From Candidatus Thiodiazotropha endoloripes (GTDB lineage: Bacteria; Pseudomonadota; Gammaproteobacteria; Chromatiales; Chromatiaceae), in contig LVKA01000011.1 of assembly GCA_001709035.1 (NCBI GenBank), positions 310,001-374,000 of the forward strand: a DNA stretch of 64,000 bases, in the 5' to 3' direction. A program made the translations under genes and the position numbers. This document shows, one piece after another, positions 9,400 through 18,142 of this stretch (its first letter is position 1; the number at the start of each line of letters is the position of its first letter). The notes beneath the pieces were generated by a model, which was given only the letters and a program-made list of their open reading frames with translations, searched no databases and had not been told where the DNA came from.

Positions 9400-11817
9400 A
9401 TGCAATATAAAAGCCTTTTCGATAATCAACCCGATGCGGCGCTTGTTGTCGATAAATTTAATGTAATCAAGTTGGCCAACAAAAAAGCGTCTGCTCTATT
9501 TGGCTTTAGAAGTCCTGAGATGATGGAGGGTCATTTTTTATTAAGACTTTTTAGTGTAAATGAGACGGTGCGAGTTAAAAAAACACTAGTTGGGCTGAAA
9601 AGAGATGCTCCAGTCTGCGTGGAGGATGTGAGTTATAAAGATGAACTGGGTGTGATGCATCATCTTGATCTCCATTTGACTGCAACTTTTGATACGATTC
9701 TGTCATCAGACCTAGTGCTTGTTACAGTGCAGATACATAAATTTGATATGGAGGATGGTGTCAATAAAAATAGCTTGCTGGCAATTTTGAATAATCTTGA
9801 CGCTTCGGTTGTTACTTACAACAGAGATGGGATTTGTACTTTTGCCAATAATTATTTTTTAAAAGTAAATAATAAACATTACGAAGATGTTGTTGGTAGA
9901 CGCAGAGAGTCCTGGATGCCATATGATATGGCAGTCAAGGAGGAGGCTAAATCAGCCAAAGTTCTGATCTCGGGCTTATCTTCCAGTGATGAGGTGGAGC
10001 TCTCAACAAACAGGGATCATGATTCTCGATATGTCATATCGCGTTTTCCAATTATAGGTAAAAACAGTTCTGTTCCTTCAGGAACTGGTGAGTTGATTGC
10101 GGACGTAACGCGTCAAAGGGTACAGGAGGAGCAGTTGACGTTGGCATTGAATGCCTTTCGTCTGAGTCGAGATGCTATTGTTATGACAAATGATCAGAAT
10201 AAGATCATTTCTGTAAACGATGCCTTTGTACGCATTACCGGATATACAGAGTCAGAGGCTCTGGGTAATGATCCAAGCCTACTTGCTTCGCATCGACACG
10301 ATCATCATTTCTACAAACGAATGTGGGACAGTATTAACCAAAACAACCACTGGGAAGGTGAGATCTGGAATCGTAGGAAATCTGGTGAAATATATCCTGA
10401 GTGGCTCAGTATCAGTAAAATTGTCGATGAAATTAACGATAATATCCACTATATTGCTGTCTTTACCGATATAACACAAAAGAAACAGACAGAAGACGAA
10501 ATAGAGAATCTTGCCTTTTATGATGTGCTGACTGGGCTGGCCAATCGCTATCTACTTGCGGATCGGGTGACTAAGGCCGTCCAAGCCGATATGAGGAGTG
10601 GTGCAACTTCAGCGCTGGTATATTTTGATCTAGACCACTTTAAAAAGGTCAACGACACAATGGGCCACTCTGTTGGTGATAAGTTGCTGCAGGAAGTGGC
10701 TATCCGAATGAAACGCTTGATCAGGGAAAAGGACACATTAAGTCGCTTGGGTGGAGATGAGTTTGTACTGTTCATGCCAGACATTGACCCAAATGATATA
10801 GAAGCAAGATTACATGCTTTGGTTTCACAGTTGAATCAACCGTATAAGATTCTCGACACTGAAGTAACTATCTCTGCTTCGTTCGGCGTTGCCATAAGTC
10901 CAGACGATGGAGGTGCTTATGAAAGCCTTCTGCGGCATGCCGATATGGCAATGTACAAAGCAAAAGAGGATGGAAGGAATTCAGTCTGTTTTTTTAATCG
11001 CAGGTTGGAATTGAAGGCGATTAAAAAAATAAAAATCGATAATGAGCTGAGATATGCCATCGATGCTCAGGAATTAAGTTTGGTTTTTCAGCCACAATTG
11101 ATGCTGAGCAAGGAGAGCGTGGTCGGTTGCGAATGTTTGTTGCGCTGGAAATCCCGCGTATTGGGTGAAGTCAGTCCAGCAGAGTTTATACCGGTAGCAG
11201 AGAAGTCCGGCTTGATCAATAGTATCGGGAAATGGGTTTTGCAGCAGGCCGTTTCAAAAACAAAAGAACTTTTACAGATCAACCCTGAGATTAAGATGGC
11301 GGTCAATATATCTGCTTCTCAATTGCGCTCAAATGATTTTCTCTCTTCACTGCTGGAGATTTGTAATGATTATGAGGTGCCAGCATGCAACATTGAGTTG
11401 GAGGTGACGGAGTCGATGTTAATGGAAAAGGCTGATAGTACAATGAAGCTGTTGAAAAGTTTGGCCAATCACGGGTTTCATATGGCCATAGACGACTTTG
11501 GCACCGGTTACTCTTCATTAGCCTACCTAAACTGGATGCCTGTTTCTGCAATTAAAATCGACCGCGAGTTTGTCCAGGATATCCATCACAATAAGAAGCA
11601 CAGGAAGGTCTGTGTTTCGATAATCAGATTGGCCAGAAGTCTTGATATCAAAACAGTGGCTGAAGGTGTTGAAAGTCACGAACAACTCAAAATATTGCAA
11701 CAGGAGGGGTGCGATATGATTCAGGGTTTCCACTACTCCAAGCCCTTGAGCGGAAGTCAGATGTTGCTATTTTGCAGGGAGTCTGCCGGATTGGAACTAA
11801 AAGAGAGAGGGATGTGA
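9400..11817 (+). CDS. PAS-PAS-PAS-GGDEF-EAL cyclic-di-GMP enzyme
   Basis: An 805-residue cytoplasmic protein with no membrane segment. Three PAS-like domains (about 1-120, 125-235, 245-365) precede a GGDEF domain (about 365-535) with intact RLGGDEF at 449-455. An RxxD inhibitory site (REKD) lies five residues before it. The EAL domain (about 545-795) reads ECL instead of EAL but keeps the metal and catalytic residues: E in ECL, N in VNIS, E in EVTES, DD in IDDFGTG, K in IKID and E in AEGVE. Both synthesis and breakdown of cyclic-di-GMP are therefore possible, with the PAS domains choosing the output. It is the third gene of the MerR/B12-CheBR operon. Confidence 0.87.
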   Translation: MQYKSLFDNQPDAALVVDKFNVIKLANKKASALFGFRSPEMMEGHFLLRLFSVNETVRVKKTLVGLKRDAPVCVEDVSYKDELGVMHHLDLHLTATFDTILSSDLVLVTVQIHKFDMEDGVNKNSLLAILNNLDASVVTYNRDGICTFANNYFLKVNNKHYEDVVGRRRESWMPYDMAVKEEAKSAKVLISGLSSSDEVELSTNRDHDSRYVISRFPIIGKNSSVPSGTGELIADVTRQRVQEEQLTLALNAFRLSRDAIVMTNDQNKIISVNDAFVRITGYTESEALGNDPSLLASHRHDHHFYKRMWDSINQNNHWEGEIWNRRKSGEIYPEWLSISKIVDEINDNIHYIAVFTDITQKKQTEDEIENLAFYDVLTGLANRYLLADRVTKAVQADMRSGATSALVYFDLDHFKKVNDTMGHSVGDKLLQEVAIRMKRLIREKDTLSRLGGDEFVLFMPDIDPNDIEARLHALVSQLNQPYKILDTEVTISASFGVAISPDDGGAYESLLRHADMAMYKAKEDGRNSVCFFNRRLELKAIKKIKIDNELRYAIDAQELSLVFQPQLMLSKESVVGCECLLRWKSRVLGEVSPAEFIPVAEKSGLINSIGKWVLQQAVSKTKELLQINPEIKMAVNISASQLRSNDFLSSLLEICNDYEVPACNIELEVTESMLMEKADSTMKLLKSLANHGFHMAIDDFGTGYSSLAYLNWMPVSAIKIDREFVQDIHHNKKHRKVCVSIIRLARSLDIKTVAEGVESHEQLKILQQEGCDMIQGFHYSKPLSGSQMLLFCRESAGLELKERGM

Positions 11818-11993
11818 CTGGAAGGCCGGTTGAGGTGGGTGTTGACAGATAGCAGGCATGAGTTCCCCCTTGTGGGTGTCTGCCTGCTCTATCCGGTTCC
11901 AGAAACCCAGGGGTGCCCCTGAGTTCGCAATCTCTTATTAGATGTCACCAGCCTATCTGACCCGGTAGAGGGGCGATGATGAGCTGGGTTCAG
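11818..11993. other. Hairpin-rich stretch between convergent genes
   Basis: Several helices can be drawn. CTGGAA..CCGG at 11818 pairs with CCGGTTCCAG ending at 11902 and encloses ATAGCAGGCA pairing with TGCCTGCTCTAT. CAGGGG-TG-CCCCTG lies at 11908-11921. CTGACCC pairs with GGGTTCAG at 11957-11993. The first begins directly after the stop codon of the GGDEF-EAL gene. It may be a structured 3' end serving both converging transcripts, or a small RNA. No known riboswitch class was recognised. Confidence 0.4.
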
Positions 11994-12016
11994 TGTTGGA
12001 TTTATGGCCCTTTGCC

Positions 12017-12217
12017 TCAATTACAGCTTCGAACGGCGTCGAAATCATCCGCAATCAACAGGTTGGTCAATAAAAAGGCCTTAGCTTTGGTCTTTTTCTG
12101 ACGCTGCATCTTCTCTTTCTGGATGGGGCATTCATGGGGCTGCCAATCACATGCGGTTCCGCTGACTACCAGGTGAGGGCACTCCTGGCAGATTTTAGAT
12201 TTGTAGAGTCCAGTCAT
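12017..12217 (-). CDS. Small Cys-rich hypothetical protein
   Basis: A 66-residue ORF with CQECPH near residue 10, two further Cys (C23, C30) and a Lys/Arg/Gln-rich stretch (QKEKMQRQKKTKAKA). Four Cys in the first half suggest a small metal-binding or zinc-ribbon-like fold. The ribosome-binding site is weak. It converges on the GGDEF-EAL gene with the hairpin-rich stretch between them, as expected for a real gene, but the family was not recognised. Confidence 0.4.
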   Translation of the reverse strand: MTGLYKSKICQECPHLVVSGTACDWQPHECPIQKEKMQRQKKTKAKAFLLTNLLIADDFDAVRSCN

Positions 12218-12813
12218 ATCGGCGATCTCTGTAGTGTTGCGTACTTACAACTTAAAAATTAGCATAATAACAATAAATTACAACTTAATATTCAGGTTAT
12301 TTGACGTAAATGCGACACAGGTTAACAAATTCAGCCTAATGCAACAGTTCAGTGCCTCAGGCTTCCCTTCATGCAATTGAGTTTAAAGGTGGTTAATCAG
12401 TACTGAGTAGCAACCTTTAGGGCTCAATAGAATAATCGGCAAATTGCGATTATTGTTTACTTTTGTGACAAATAAAATCGGACTTTTTTAAATTGATTGC
12501 TGTTAAAAATTGCACATTTTGGTCGAAATAGATTGAAAGTGTGTACGATGTCACATTTTTTGGTCTGATCTGATTTGAATAGAAGAACCTTTATGGGGTT
12601 TAGAAAAAATAAATGTAGCGGTAGACCGACACTGTGGCATTTTTTTAAATTGGTCGATTTGATCAATCCCCGCTGGCAGATCGATCCGGCCAGTGCTGAT
12701 TCTACAAATTGAGCTGTCCTGTGCGCAGCTGTGTAGTAAGGTGTGTCTATACAACTGCCATCCAAGGAATCCATTGATTGTTAATCTACTACACTAGGCT
12801 CTAAGCTACTGTT
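12218..12813. other. AT-rich intergenic region upstream of gspA
   Basis: About 600 bases without a convincing gene. The region is clearly AT-richer than its surroundings. It contains imperfect direct repeats (TTTTTTAAATTG around 12484 and 12643; CACATTTT..GGTC around 12513 and 12552) that could be binding sites. The promoter for gspA and for the minus-strand small ORF should lie here. Confidence 0.4.
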
Positions 12814-14676
12814 ATGTTTCAGGATTATTTTGGAATTGCTGAAGATCCATTCGCTATTACCCCGGATCCTAAATACCTCTTTCTGAGTGAACGCCACCGT
12901 AACGGCTTTGCTCATCTGCTGTATGGTGTAACTCAGGGGGGTGGGTTTGTTCAGCTGACCGGCGAAGTGGGTACCGGCAAGACGCTGCTGTGCAGAAAAC
13001 TGCTGGCCCAATTGCCAAGGGCTGTGGATGTGGCGTTTGTCTTCAATCCCCGTTTGAGTCCTCTGGAGCTGGTAGCCACCATCTGTGACGAACTGAGAGT
13101 GCTCTATCCACTGGGTTGCAGCAGCATCAAGGAGATCGTCGACTTCCTGAATGCCTATCTGCTGGAGAGTCATGCCCAGGGCCGACGTACGGTTGTGATC
13201 ATCGATGAGGCCCAGAATCTGAGTTTTGAATCCCTGGAGCAGATCAGGTTGCTGACCAATCTGGAGACCTCATCCGAAAAATTGTTACAGATCATACTGG
13301 TTGGTCAGCCTGAATTAAGAGGCCTGCTGAATCGTCCGGAGTTGAGGCAGCTTGCTCAGCGGGTAACGGCACGCTATCACCTGACACCCCTATCACGTAG
13401 TGAAACCAGAGCCTACATACTGCATCGATTGAAAGTGGCCGGTTTGGAACGACCGCTGTTCACTGAAGGAGCGATTCGACGGGTTTATAAGCTGAGTGGG
13501 GGGATCCCCCGCCTGATCAATATCCTCTGCAGTCGTGGAATGTTGGCCGCATACGGTAAGCGCAAGGGTCAGGTCAGCCGCAATATGTTATCCCAGGTAG
13601 CCAGAGAATTACGTGGCGAGGAGGGGTTGACCTCCCGCTTCCCCTCATGGGGTTGGATGATGGCTGGGGTCAGCGCAACCCTGCTGGTGCTTGCACTGCT
13701 GCCTCAGGTGGATCTGTTTCAATTGTTTGCCGAATCCAGACATGAGCCTCAGATGGTTGAGCAGCAGCAGTCGCAACAGCCTGAACAATTGCAACACTCC
13801 GGAGAGCCCCGGCCGTCTCAAGAGCCGCAACAGGTTCAGCAGCCCCAGCAGATTAGTGAGGTTAAAAATCAGCCTGCAGCTGGAGCGCTTGTCGAGCAAG
13901 CTGTAGCAGCTGAGCCTGATCGTTCAGCGCTAACGGTGCCCGATGTGTTAAGTCCTGAAGCCCTCAAAGCCGCTGATCAAGCTGCTAACTCGGTTGCCAT
14001 GGCTGAGCAGGACAATATCAAGGTGCAACAACATGCTGAGCAAACCGATGCTGAATCGAGTGGGCTGAGTGGACTAATCGGTAATGAGAACAGTGCATTT
14101 TCCACCCTTTTCAGTTACTGGCAGGAGGTCTATCCCAGCAGCGGAAAGCAGCGCTCCTCCTGTGACAAGGCTGAGGACGTGGGGCTGAGCTGTCTGTTTG
14201 GCCGGGGCTCCTGGAAAACCCTGGAGTACTATAATCGGCCTGCCATTCTGGAGCTGATGATGGCACAGGGAAAGCGCTACCATGTTGTGCTGACCGGTAT
14301 GAGGGATCAGTCGGTGACACTGGATATGAATGGCCGAAAGTTCTCATTCGACTACGCTGAAATGGACAGGTTATGGACGGGCAGTTACATCATCCTGTGG
14401 CGTCCGCCGTCGTTAGCCAAGGCCAGTCTGCAATTAGGCCAATCGGGGAGTGATGTGAGTTGGTTAATCTCAATGCTGGATAAGATTGAGGGCATAGAGA
14501 GTGATTACAATATGACGAATCCCAGGTTTGATCGGCGACTGCACCAGCGGGTGGTACGGTTTCAACGGCAAAATGGGTTGTCGGACGATGGTATTGTCGG
14601 TAAGCAGACTTTGATTCAGCTAAAGGGTATGGTGACCGACCGGACTAGACCTGCCTTGCTGAAGTCTGGAGGCTGA
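12814..14676 (+). CDS. gspA: GspA/ExeA-type AAA ATPase with peptidoglycan-binding domain
   Basis: GspA (ExeA) is an inner-membrane ATPase that, with GspB, helps place the type II secretin through the peptidoglycan. Of 620 residues, about 1-265 form the AAA domain with Walker A GEVGTGKT (50-57) and Walker B VVIIDEAQ near residue 130. A membrane segment (about 274-294) is followed by a Gln/Pro-rich periplasmic linker. A C39-peptidase-like region comes next (about 425-535), where the catalytic Cys is not obvious, and a peptidoglycan-binding fold (about 545-612; FQRQNGLSDDGIVGKQTL) ends the protein. It lies one base before gspB. No other type II secretion genes are in the window, so the secreton must lie elsewhere. 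An MSHA-type ATPase is the main alternative, but the gspB partner argues against it. Confidence 0.85.
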   Translation: MFQDYFGIAEDPFAITPDPKYLFLSERHRNGFAHLLYGVTQGGGFVQLTGEVGTGKTLLCRKLLAQLPRAVDVAFVFNPRLSPLELVATICDELRVLYPLGCSSIKEIVDFLNAYLLESHAQGRRTVVIIDEAQNLSFESLEQIRLLTNLETSSEKLLQIILVGQPELRGLLNRPELRQLAQRVTARYHLTPLSRSETRAYILHRLKVAGLERPLFTEGAIRRVYKLSGGIPRLINILCSRGMLAAYGKRKGQVSRNMLSQVARELRGEEGLTSRFPSWGWMMAGVSATLLVLALLPQVDLFQLFAESRHEPQMVEQQQSQQPEQLQHSGEPRPSQEPQQVQQPQQISEVKNQPAAGALVEQAVAAEPDRSALTVPDVLSPEALKAADQAANSVAMAEQDNIKVQQHAEQTDAESSGLSGLIGNENSAFSTLFSYWQEVYPSSGKQRSSCDKAEDVGLSCLFGRGSWKTLEYYNRPAILELMMAQGKRYHVVLTGMRDQSVTLDMNGRKFSFDYAEMDRLWTGSYIILWRPPSLAKASLQLGQSGSDVSWLISMLDKIEGIESDYNMTNPRFDRRLHQRVVRFQRQNGLSDDGIVGKQTLIQLKGMVTDRTRPALLKSGG

Positions 14677-14677
14677 G

Positions 14678-15553
14678 ATGTCATCGATTCTCGATGCATT
14701 GGAAAGAGCCTCCCAAAACAGATCCTCAAGTGAGCAGGAGCTGATTCCGAAAGGTTATGAGGAGAGTCCAAGACCGCGTGGTTGGTTGATCTGGGTCGCC
14801 GCTCTGGTGATTCTCCTGATCTGCGGGATATTGGGATTTCTGTTCTACAAATCTCAGTCAGAAGCGGTGACTTCCGAAACACGGCAGGCTGAGTCATTGC
14901 CGACACCCGAATCAGCCAGCCAGGTCGTGCCGGAAGTGACCAGCCCTACGGTCGTCAAGCCGGAAAAACCGCACAAGCCAGATCTTGAGTCCCAGTTGTT
15001 GAACCGTGGTATGCCAAGTGAGCGCTCACTGATGTCCGAAGCGAAGCTGAGTCGACCGGCCGAACCAACGCAACGGCTGAGACATAACGTTAAAAACGCC
15101 ATTGTAGCTGAGCAAACTCCTGTATCCAGGGAGAATCAGATACCACCTCCTTTGGCGAAGCTGGAGCCCTCTCCGGCTCAGCGTCCGGAGAAGCTCAAAA
15201 AACCTCCCATAGTAGTTGAGCCGGTGATCCCTCCGGTTAAATCCGTTCCTCATCCGATAGAATCTGAGCAGGCTGCGGTTGTCGTTGTTGCTGAGGAAAC
15301 AGTGGATGACACCATCCCACTGGTTTGGGAGTTGCCTCAGGGGCTGCGTGATGAGCTGCAACAACTGAAGATCAGTATCCATGTCTACCATAAAGAGCCA
15401 GAGCGTCGCTTTGTACTGATCAACATGCGCCGCTATGGGGAAGGGGATAAGTTGAGAGGCACCGACTATCTGTTGAAGCAGATCGAACGTGAGGGCGTGG
15501 TGGTCGATTACGGCGATGGTCTGGTGCGGCTGTTGCGAGAGCGTCACTACTAA
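14678..15553 (+). CDS. gspB: GspB/ExeB-type secretion assembly protein
   Basis: A 291-residue bitopic inner-membrane protein. The N-terminus MSSILDALERA is the typical GspB start. A membrane helix (about 32-54, WLIWVAALVILLICGILGFL) is followed by a long Pro/Glu-rich linker and a conserved C-terminal domain of about 75 residues (KISIHVYHKEPERRFVLINM, then YGEGD). GspB forms a complex with GspA. It starts one base after the gspA stop, so the two are co-translated. Confidence 0.85.
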   Translation: MSSILDALERASQNRSSSEQELIPKGYEESPRPRGWLIWVAALVILLICGILGFLFYKSQSEAVTSETRQAESLPTPESASQVVPEVTSPTVVKPEKPHKPDLESQLLNRGMPSERSLMSEAKLSRPAEPTQRLRHNVKNAIVAEQTPVSRENQIPPPLAKLEPSPAQRPEKLKKPPIVVEPVIPPVKSVPHPIESEQAAVVVVAEETVDDTIPLVWELPQGLRDELQQLKISIHVYHKEPERRFVLINMRRYGEGDKLRGTDYLLKQIEREGVVVDYGDGLVRLLRERHY

Positions 15554-15559
15554 ACCACC

Positions 15560-15585
15560 AAACTGATCCAATCGGTTTATTTGTT
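15560..15585 (+). terminator. Weak terminator after gspB
   Basis: AAACTGAT, a 3-base loop, then ATCGGTTT (one G-T pair) followed by ATTTGTT, seven bases after the gspB stop. It is a small stem with a modest T-rich tail. Confidence 0.4.
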
Positions 15586-15680
15586 AAGTCGCTTCTGATC
15601 GACTATTTGACTCTGTTTTGTCATCTGTTCGTCACAGAAATCCGTTTCAATCGGTTGATGGGCGCCATGCTGTTTCTGTC

Positions 15681-15701
15681 GGGGCCTGTCAACACGATCC
15701 A
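15681..15701 (-). repeat. Family B repeat end, diverged
   Basis: GGGGCCTGTCAACACGATCC is a diverged reverse-oriented copy of the family B end (consensus GGGCCTGTTAACACGAATCC). It lies in the 265-bp gap before the HAD gene, which otherwise shows no gene. Confidence 0.6.
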
Positions 15702-15818
15702 GAAGGCTCGGCACTGCCAATTGAATCTGTGTTGGCAGACTCAAACACTCCAGGTTCCCTATTTGTCGAGTGATCCGCTTGTCCAAACTCCCGGCGGTCT
15801 GAACCATGAGGGGCCTCT

Positions 15819-16514
15819 ATGTACTGTAATGATAGACTTGTCATCATGGACGCTGACGGTACGACGATTGATGCTTTCGATGCCATTACAGAGACATTCG
15901 AGGCGCACGACATGTCGATCGGCGAGTTTGTCCGCTTCCAGAAACGGCGGAATATTTTCAAGTATCTTGGCGGTATCAAAGAGCTGCCGAAGAACCTGCG
16001 AAAGCAACTCAATACGGAAAAGCGTGTTGCCGTATTGGATACTCTGACCCAGGTATACCGGCAGTCAGCCCGTCTGTATGAAGGCATGGACGAACTGCTT
16101 AACCAGCTCATCGATCATGCGGGGATCCGGGTGGGTGTTGTTACCCGCAATATCACACTGGAACCTGAAGTAACCCTGCAACAGCTCTATCGAAGAAATG
16201 GGGTGAATGTCAGCGGTCTCGATTTTGTTGTGCATCTTCCGCAAAAGGAGCAAAAGCTCAATGCCTTCAAGGCGGTCAGGGAGAGTTTTAAGATCAATCC
16301 GGCCAGGGCCTATGCCTGTGGCGATGAAAAGCGGGACTATGTTGCCGCCATCGGGACCGGAATGCATCCATTCATGGTCTCCTATGGGTTTGAGAGTTAT
16401 GAACGTCTGACAGATAAGATCGGGGTGCCCGCTGAGTTGATATCCCGCCAGCCGTTGGATCTGAAACGGCGTATACTGCATGCTCTGGATCTGTTGCAGG
16501 CTCATCAGAGTTAA
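15819..16514 (+). CDS. HAD-superfamily phosphatase
   Basis: A 231-residue haloacid-dehalogenase-type hydrolase. Motif I is VIMDADGTTID near residue 10, with both nucleophile and acid/base Asp. A helical cap follows at about 20-85. Motif II is VVTRN near 110, motif III Lys is in QKEQKLNAF near 145, and motif IV is ACGDEKRDYVAA near 170. All catalytic residues are present, so a Mg-dependent phosphatase acting on a small phosphoester is expected; the substrate cannot be read from sequence. GAGGGG about 9 bases upstream supports the ATG. The patatin-like gene follows in the same direction after 55 bases. Confidence 0.75.
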   Translation: MYCNDRLVIMDADGTTIDAFDAITETFEAHDMSIGEFVRFQKRRNIFKYLGGIKELPKNLRKQLNTEKRVAVLDTLTQVYRQSARLYEGMDELLNQLIDHAGIRVGVVTRNITLEPEVTLQQLYRRNGVNVSGLDFVVHLPQKEQKLNAFKAVRESFKINPARAYACGDEKRDYVAAIGTGMHPFMVSYGFESYERLTDKIGVPAELISRQPLDLKRRILHALDLLQAHQS

Positions 16515-16569
16515 AAACGACAAGTGATCTGCAGAGTCCGGTTGTCATTGATCATGAGGGAAGGGCAAC

Positions 16570-17526
16570 ATGATGGAAAGCGACGCTAAACAAGTAAAGA
16601 TCGGTTTGGCTCTGGGCAGTGGCGCGGCCCGTGGCTGGTCCCATATCGGTATTATCAAAGGATTGGCTGAACTGGGTATAGAGCCTGAAATTGTCTGTGG
16701 CAGTTCGATTGGTGCGTTGGTGGGGGCAGCCTATGCTGCGGACAAGCTTGATCTGCTGGAGGCCTGGACCCGCTCTCTGACCTGGAAAGAGATTATTCGT
16801 TTTCTTGATCCCAGCCTGAATGGTGGTGGTTTCATCCAGGGAGAGAAACTGACCGAGTTTGTAACAGAGTATGTCGATGCGGTGGATTTTGAACAGTTGC
16901 CCCGCCAGCTTGGGATTGTGGCGACTGAGCTTGAAAGCGGACGTGAGGTCTGGTTTCGCAATGGTTCGGTGATGGATGCTGTGCGGGCATCCATCAGTCT
17001 ACCCGGATTGTTCACCCCGGTTTTCCTAGATGGACGCTGGCTGGTGGACGGGGGATTGGCCAATCCGGTACCCATCTCCCTGTGTCGGGCAATGGGGGCG
17101 GATATTGTGATTGCAGTCAATCTCAATGGCGACATTTTGGGTAAGCATCTAAAGCGCGATTCACACAACAGCAAAAAGCAGTCTGAGCCAGTGGAGGGGG
17201 GAGATCTGCTGAATCGGATCAAGACCCAACTGAAAAGTACTCTGGAGAGTAGCAAGCGGGACCTGGTCGGGCGGTTGTTCGGAACGGAGCGGGAAACACC
17301 TGGGCTCTATGATGTGGTGGCCAGTTCAATCAACATCATGCAGGATCGAATTACCCGCAGCCGGATGGCTGGGGACCCGCCGGATGTGATTTTAGCGCCT
17401 CGTATGTCAAAGCTCGGACTAATGGAGTTTGATGAGGCAGAAATGGGCATTAACGAGGGGTTGCGGGAGGTAAAACGGATGCGGCCGGCTTTGGAGCAGC
17501 TGTTTCTTACCCCGACACCTCGATAG
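16570..17526 (+). CDS. Patatin-like phospholipase (RssA/NTE family)
   Basis: A 318-residue cytoplasmic or membrane-associated lipid acyl hydrolase. It has the oxyanion-hole glycine loop (LGSGAARGWSHIG, about 16-28), the nucleophile elbow GSSIG (about 45) and the catalytic Asp in DGGLANPVP (about 161). Together these form the Ser-Asp dyad of patatins. Size and motifs fit the bacterial RssA group. GAGGGA lies upstream of ATG 16570; a second ATG follows immediately. The true lipid substrate is unknown. Confidence 0.82.
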   Translation: MMESDAKQVKIGLALGSGAARGWSHIGIIKGLAELGIEPEIVCGSSIGALVGAAYAADKLDLLEAWTRSLTWKEIIRFLDPSLNGGGFIQGEKLTEFVTEYVDAVDFEQLPRQLGIVATELESGREVWFRNGSVMDAVRASISLPGLFTPVFLDGRWLVDGGLANPVPISLCRAMGADIVIAVNLNGDILGKHLKRDSHNSKKQSEPVEGGDLLNRIKTQLKSTLESSKRDLVGRLFGTERETPGLYDVVASSINIMQDRITRSRMAGDPPDVILAPRMSKLGLMEFDEAEMGINEGLREVKRMRPALEQLFLTPTPR

Positions 17527-17587
17527 GTATATTGAGGGTATTATTGAAGCCCCTATCCGTTGGATTTTAATAGCCAGGCTAAAGCGT

Positions 17588-17662
17588 GCCTGTCTGCAGA
17601 CCGTGTTATCAAAATTGGTTGTAGGGGTGCTACAACGGGGTCTTGATGCCTTGCTGGGCACA
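17588..17662. repeat. Family C palindromic repeat, copy 1
   Basis: An imperfect palindrome centred on TTGTAGGGGTGCTACAAC inside an outer stem (ATCAAAA ... TCTTGAT). It matches, with substitutions, a second copy at 40813-40890. It lies about 60 bases after the patatin-like gene. Confidence 0.65.
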
Positions 17663-17671
17663 GAAACAGGC

Positions 17672-17709
17672 CCGGTAGGATGTATTGGATTCGTCTTAAC
17701 AGGTCCTAG
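17672..17709 (+). repeat. Family B repeat end
   Basis: TATTGGATTCGTCTTAACAG followed by GTCCTAG, two changes from the consensus end. It directly follows the family C copy, so the two may form one composite repeat. Confidence 0.75.
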
Positions 17710-18142
17710 TGAGACACTGCTTGTTTACGCAATTTTCGGGTCGGTTTCCGCATCCGTGGACCATTTCAGAGTGGCCGGTGGCTGTCAGTAGCAGTATCCA
17801 CATTCGTGATTCTTGTATTCGAATCCGACATCGGCTTTCGTTTATCAGCTTCTCTGCTGGATGGTTAGTCGGCGGGCTGGCTTCGGCTCCGGGTGGCAGG
17901 TCGATCAGTGGGTGAACAGTGCAAATTCCGCCCATTTTTCTATCAGGGATGGATGATTATTCATTTGATTATTAAGGGATTATTTTGTTTTTAGGGGGTG
18001 GCTCGTGGGGAGGCGGCAGTATCGGATGCAAGGCGCTTGCTGATTTCAGGGCAGCCAGAGTTCGTACTTAATTGTAAAGTTTATAAATTTTCGCCGATAT
18101 ATTTTTTTGACGTCTTTTGGATTTGGCAGAGGGATAGGATTC
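17710..18142. other. Intergenic region upstream of the binding-protein gene
   Basis: About 430 bases with no convincing ORF. GC-rich at first, then AT-rich from about 17935. The AT-rich part before 18143 is the likely promoter region. Confidence 0.4.

Noticed and set aside
9400-11817. ECL in place of EAL as a sign of a dead phosphodiesterase
   Set aside because: The Glu and all other metal and catalytic residues remain; the middle residue of the motif is tolerant.
12457-12774. 105-residue minus-strand ORF upstream of gspA
   Set aside because: Low-complexity AT-rich codons, no ribosome-binding site and no recognisable domain; likely chance in an AT-rich regulatory region.
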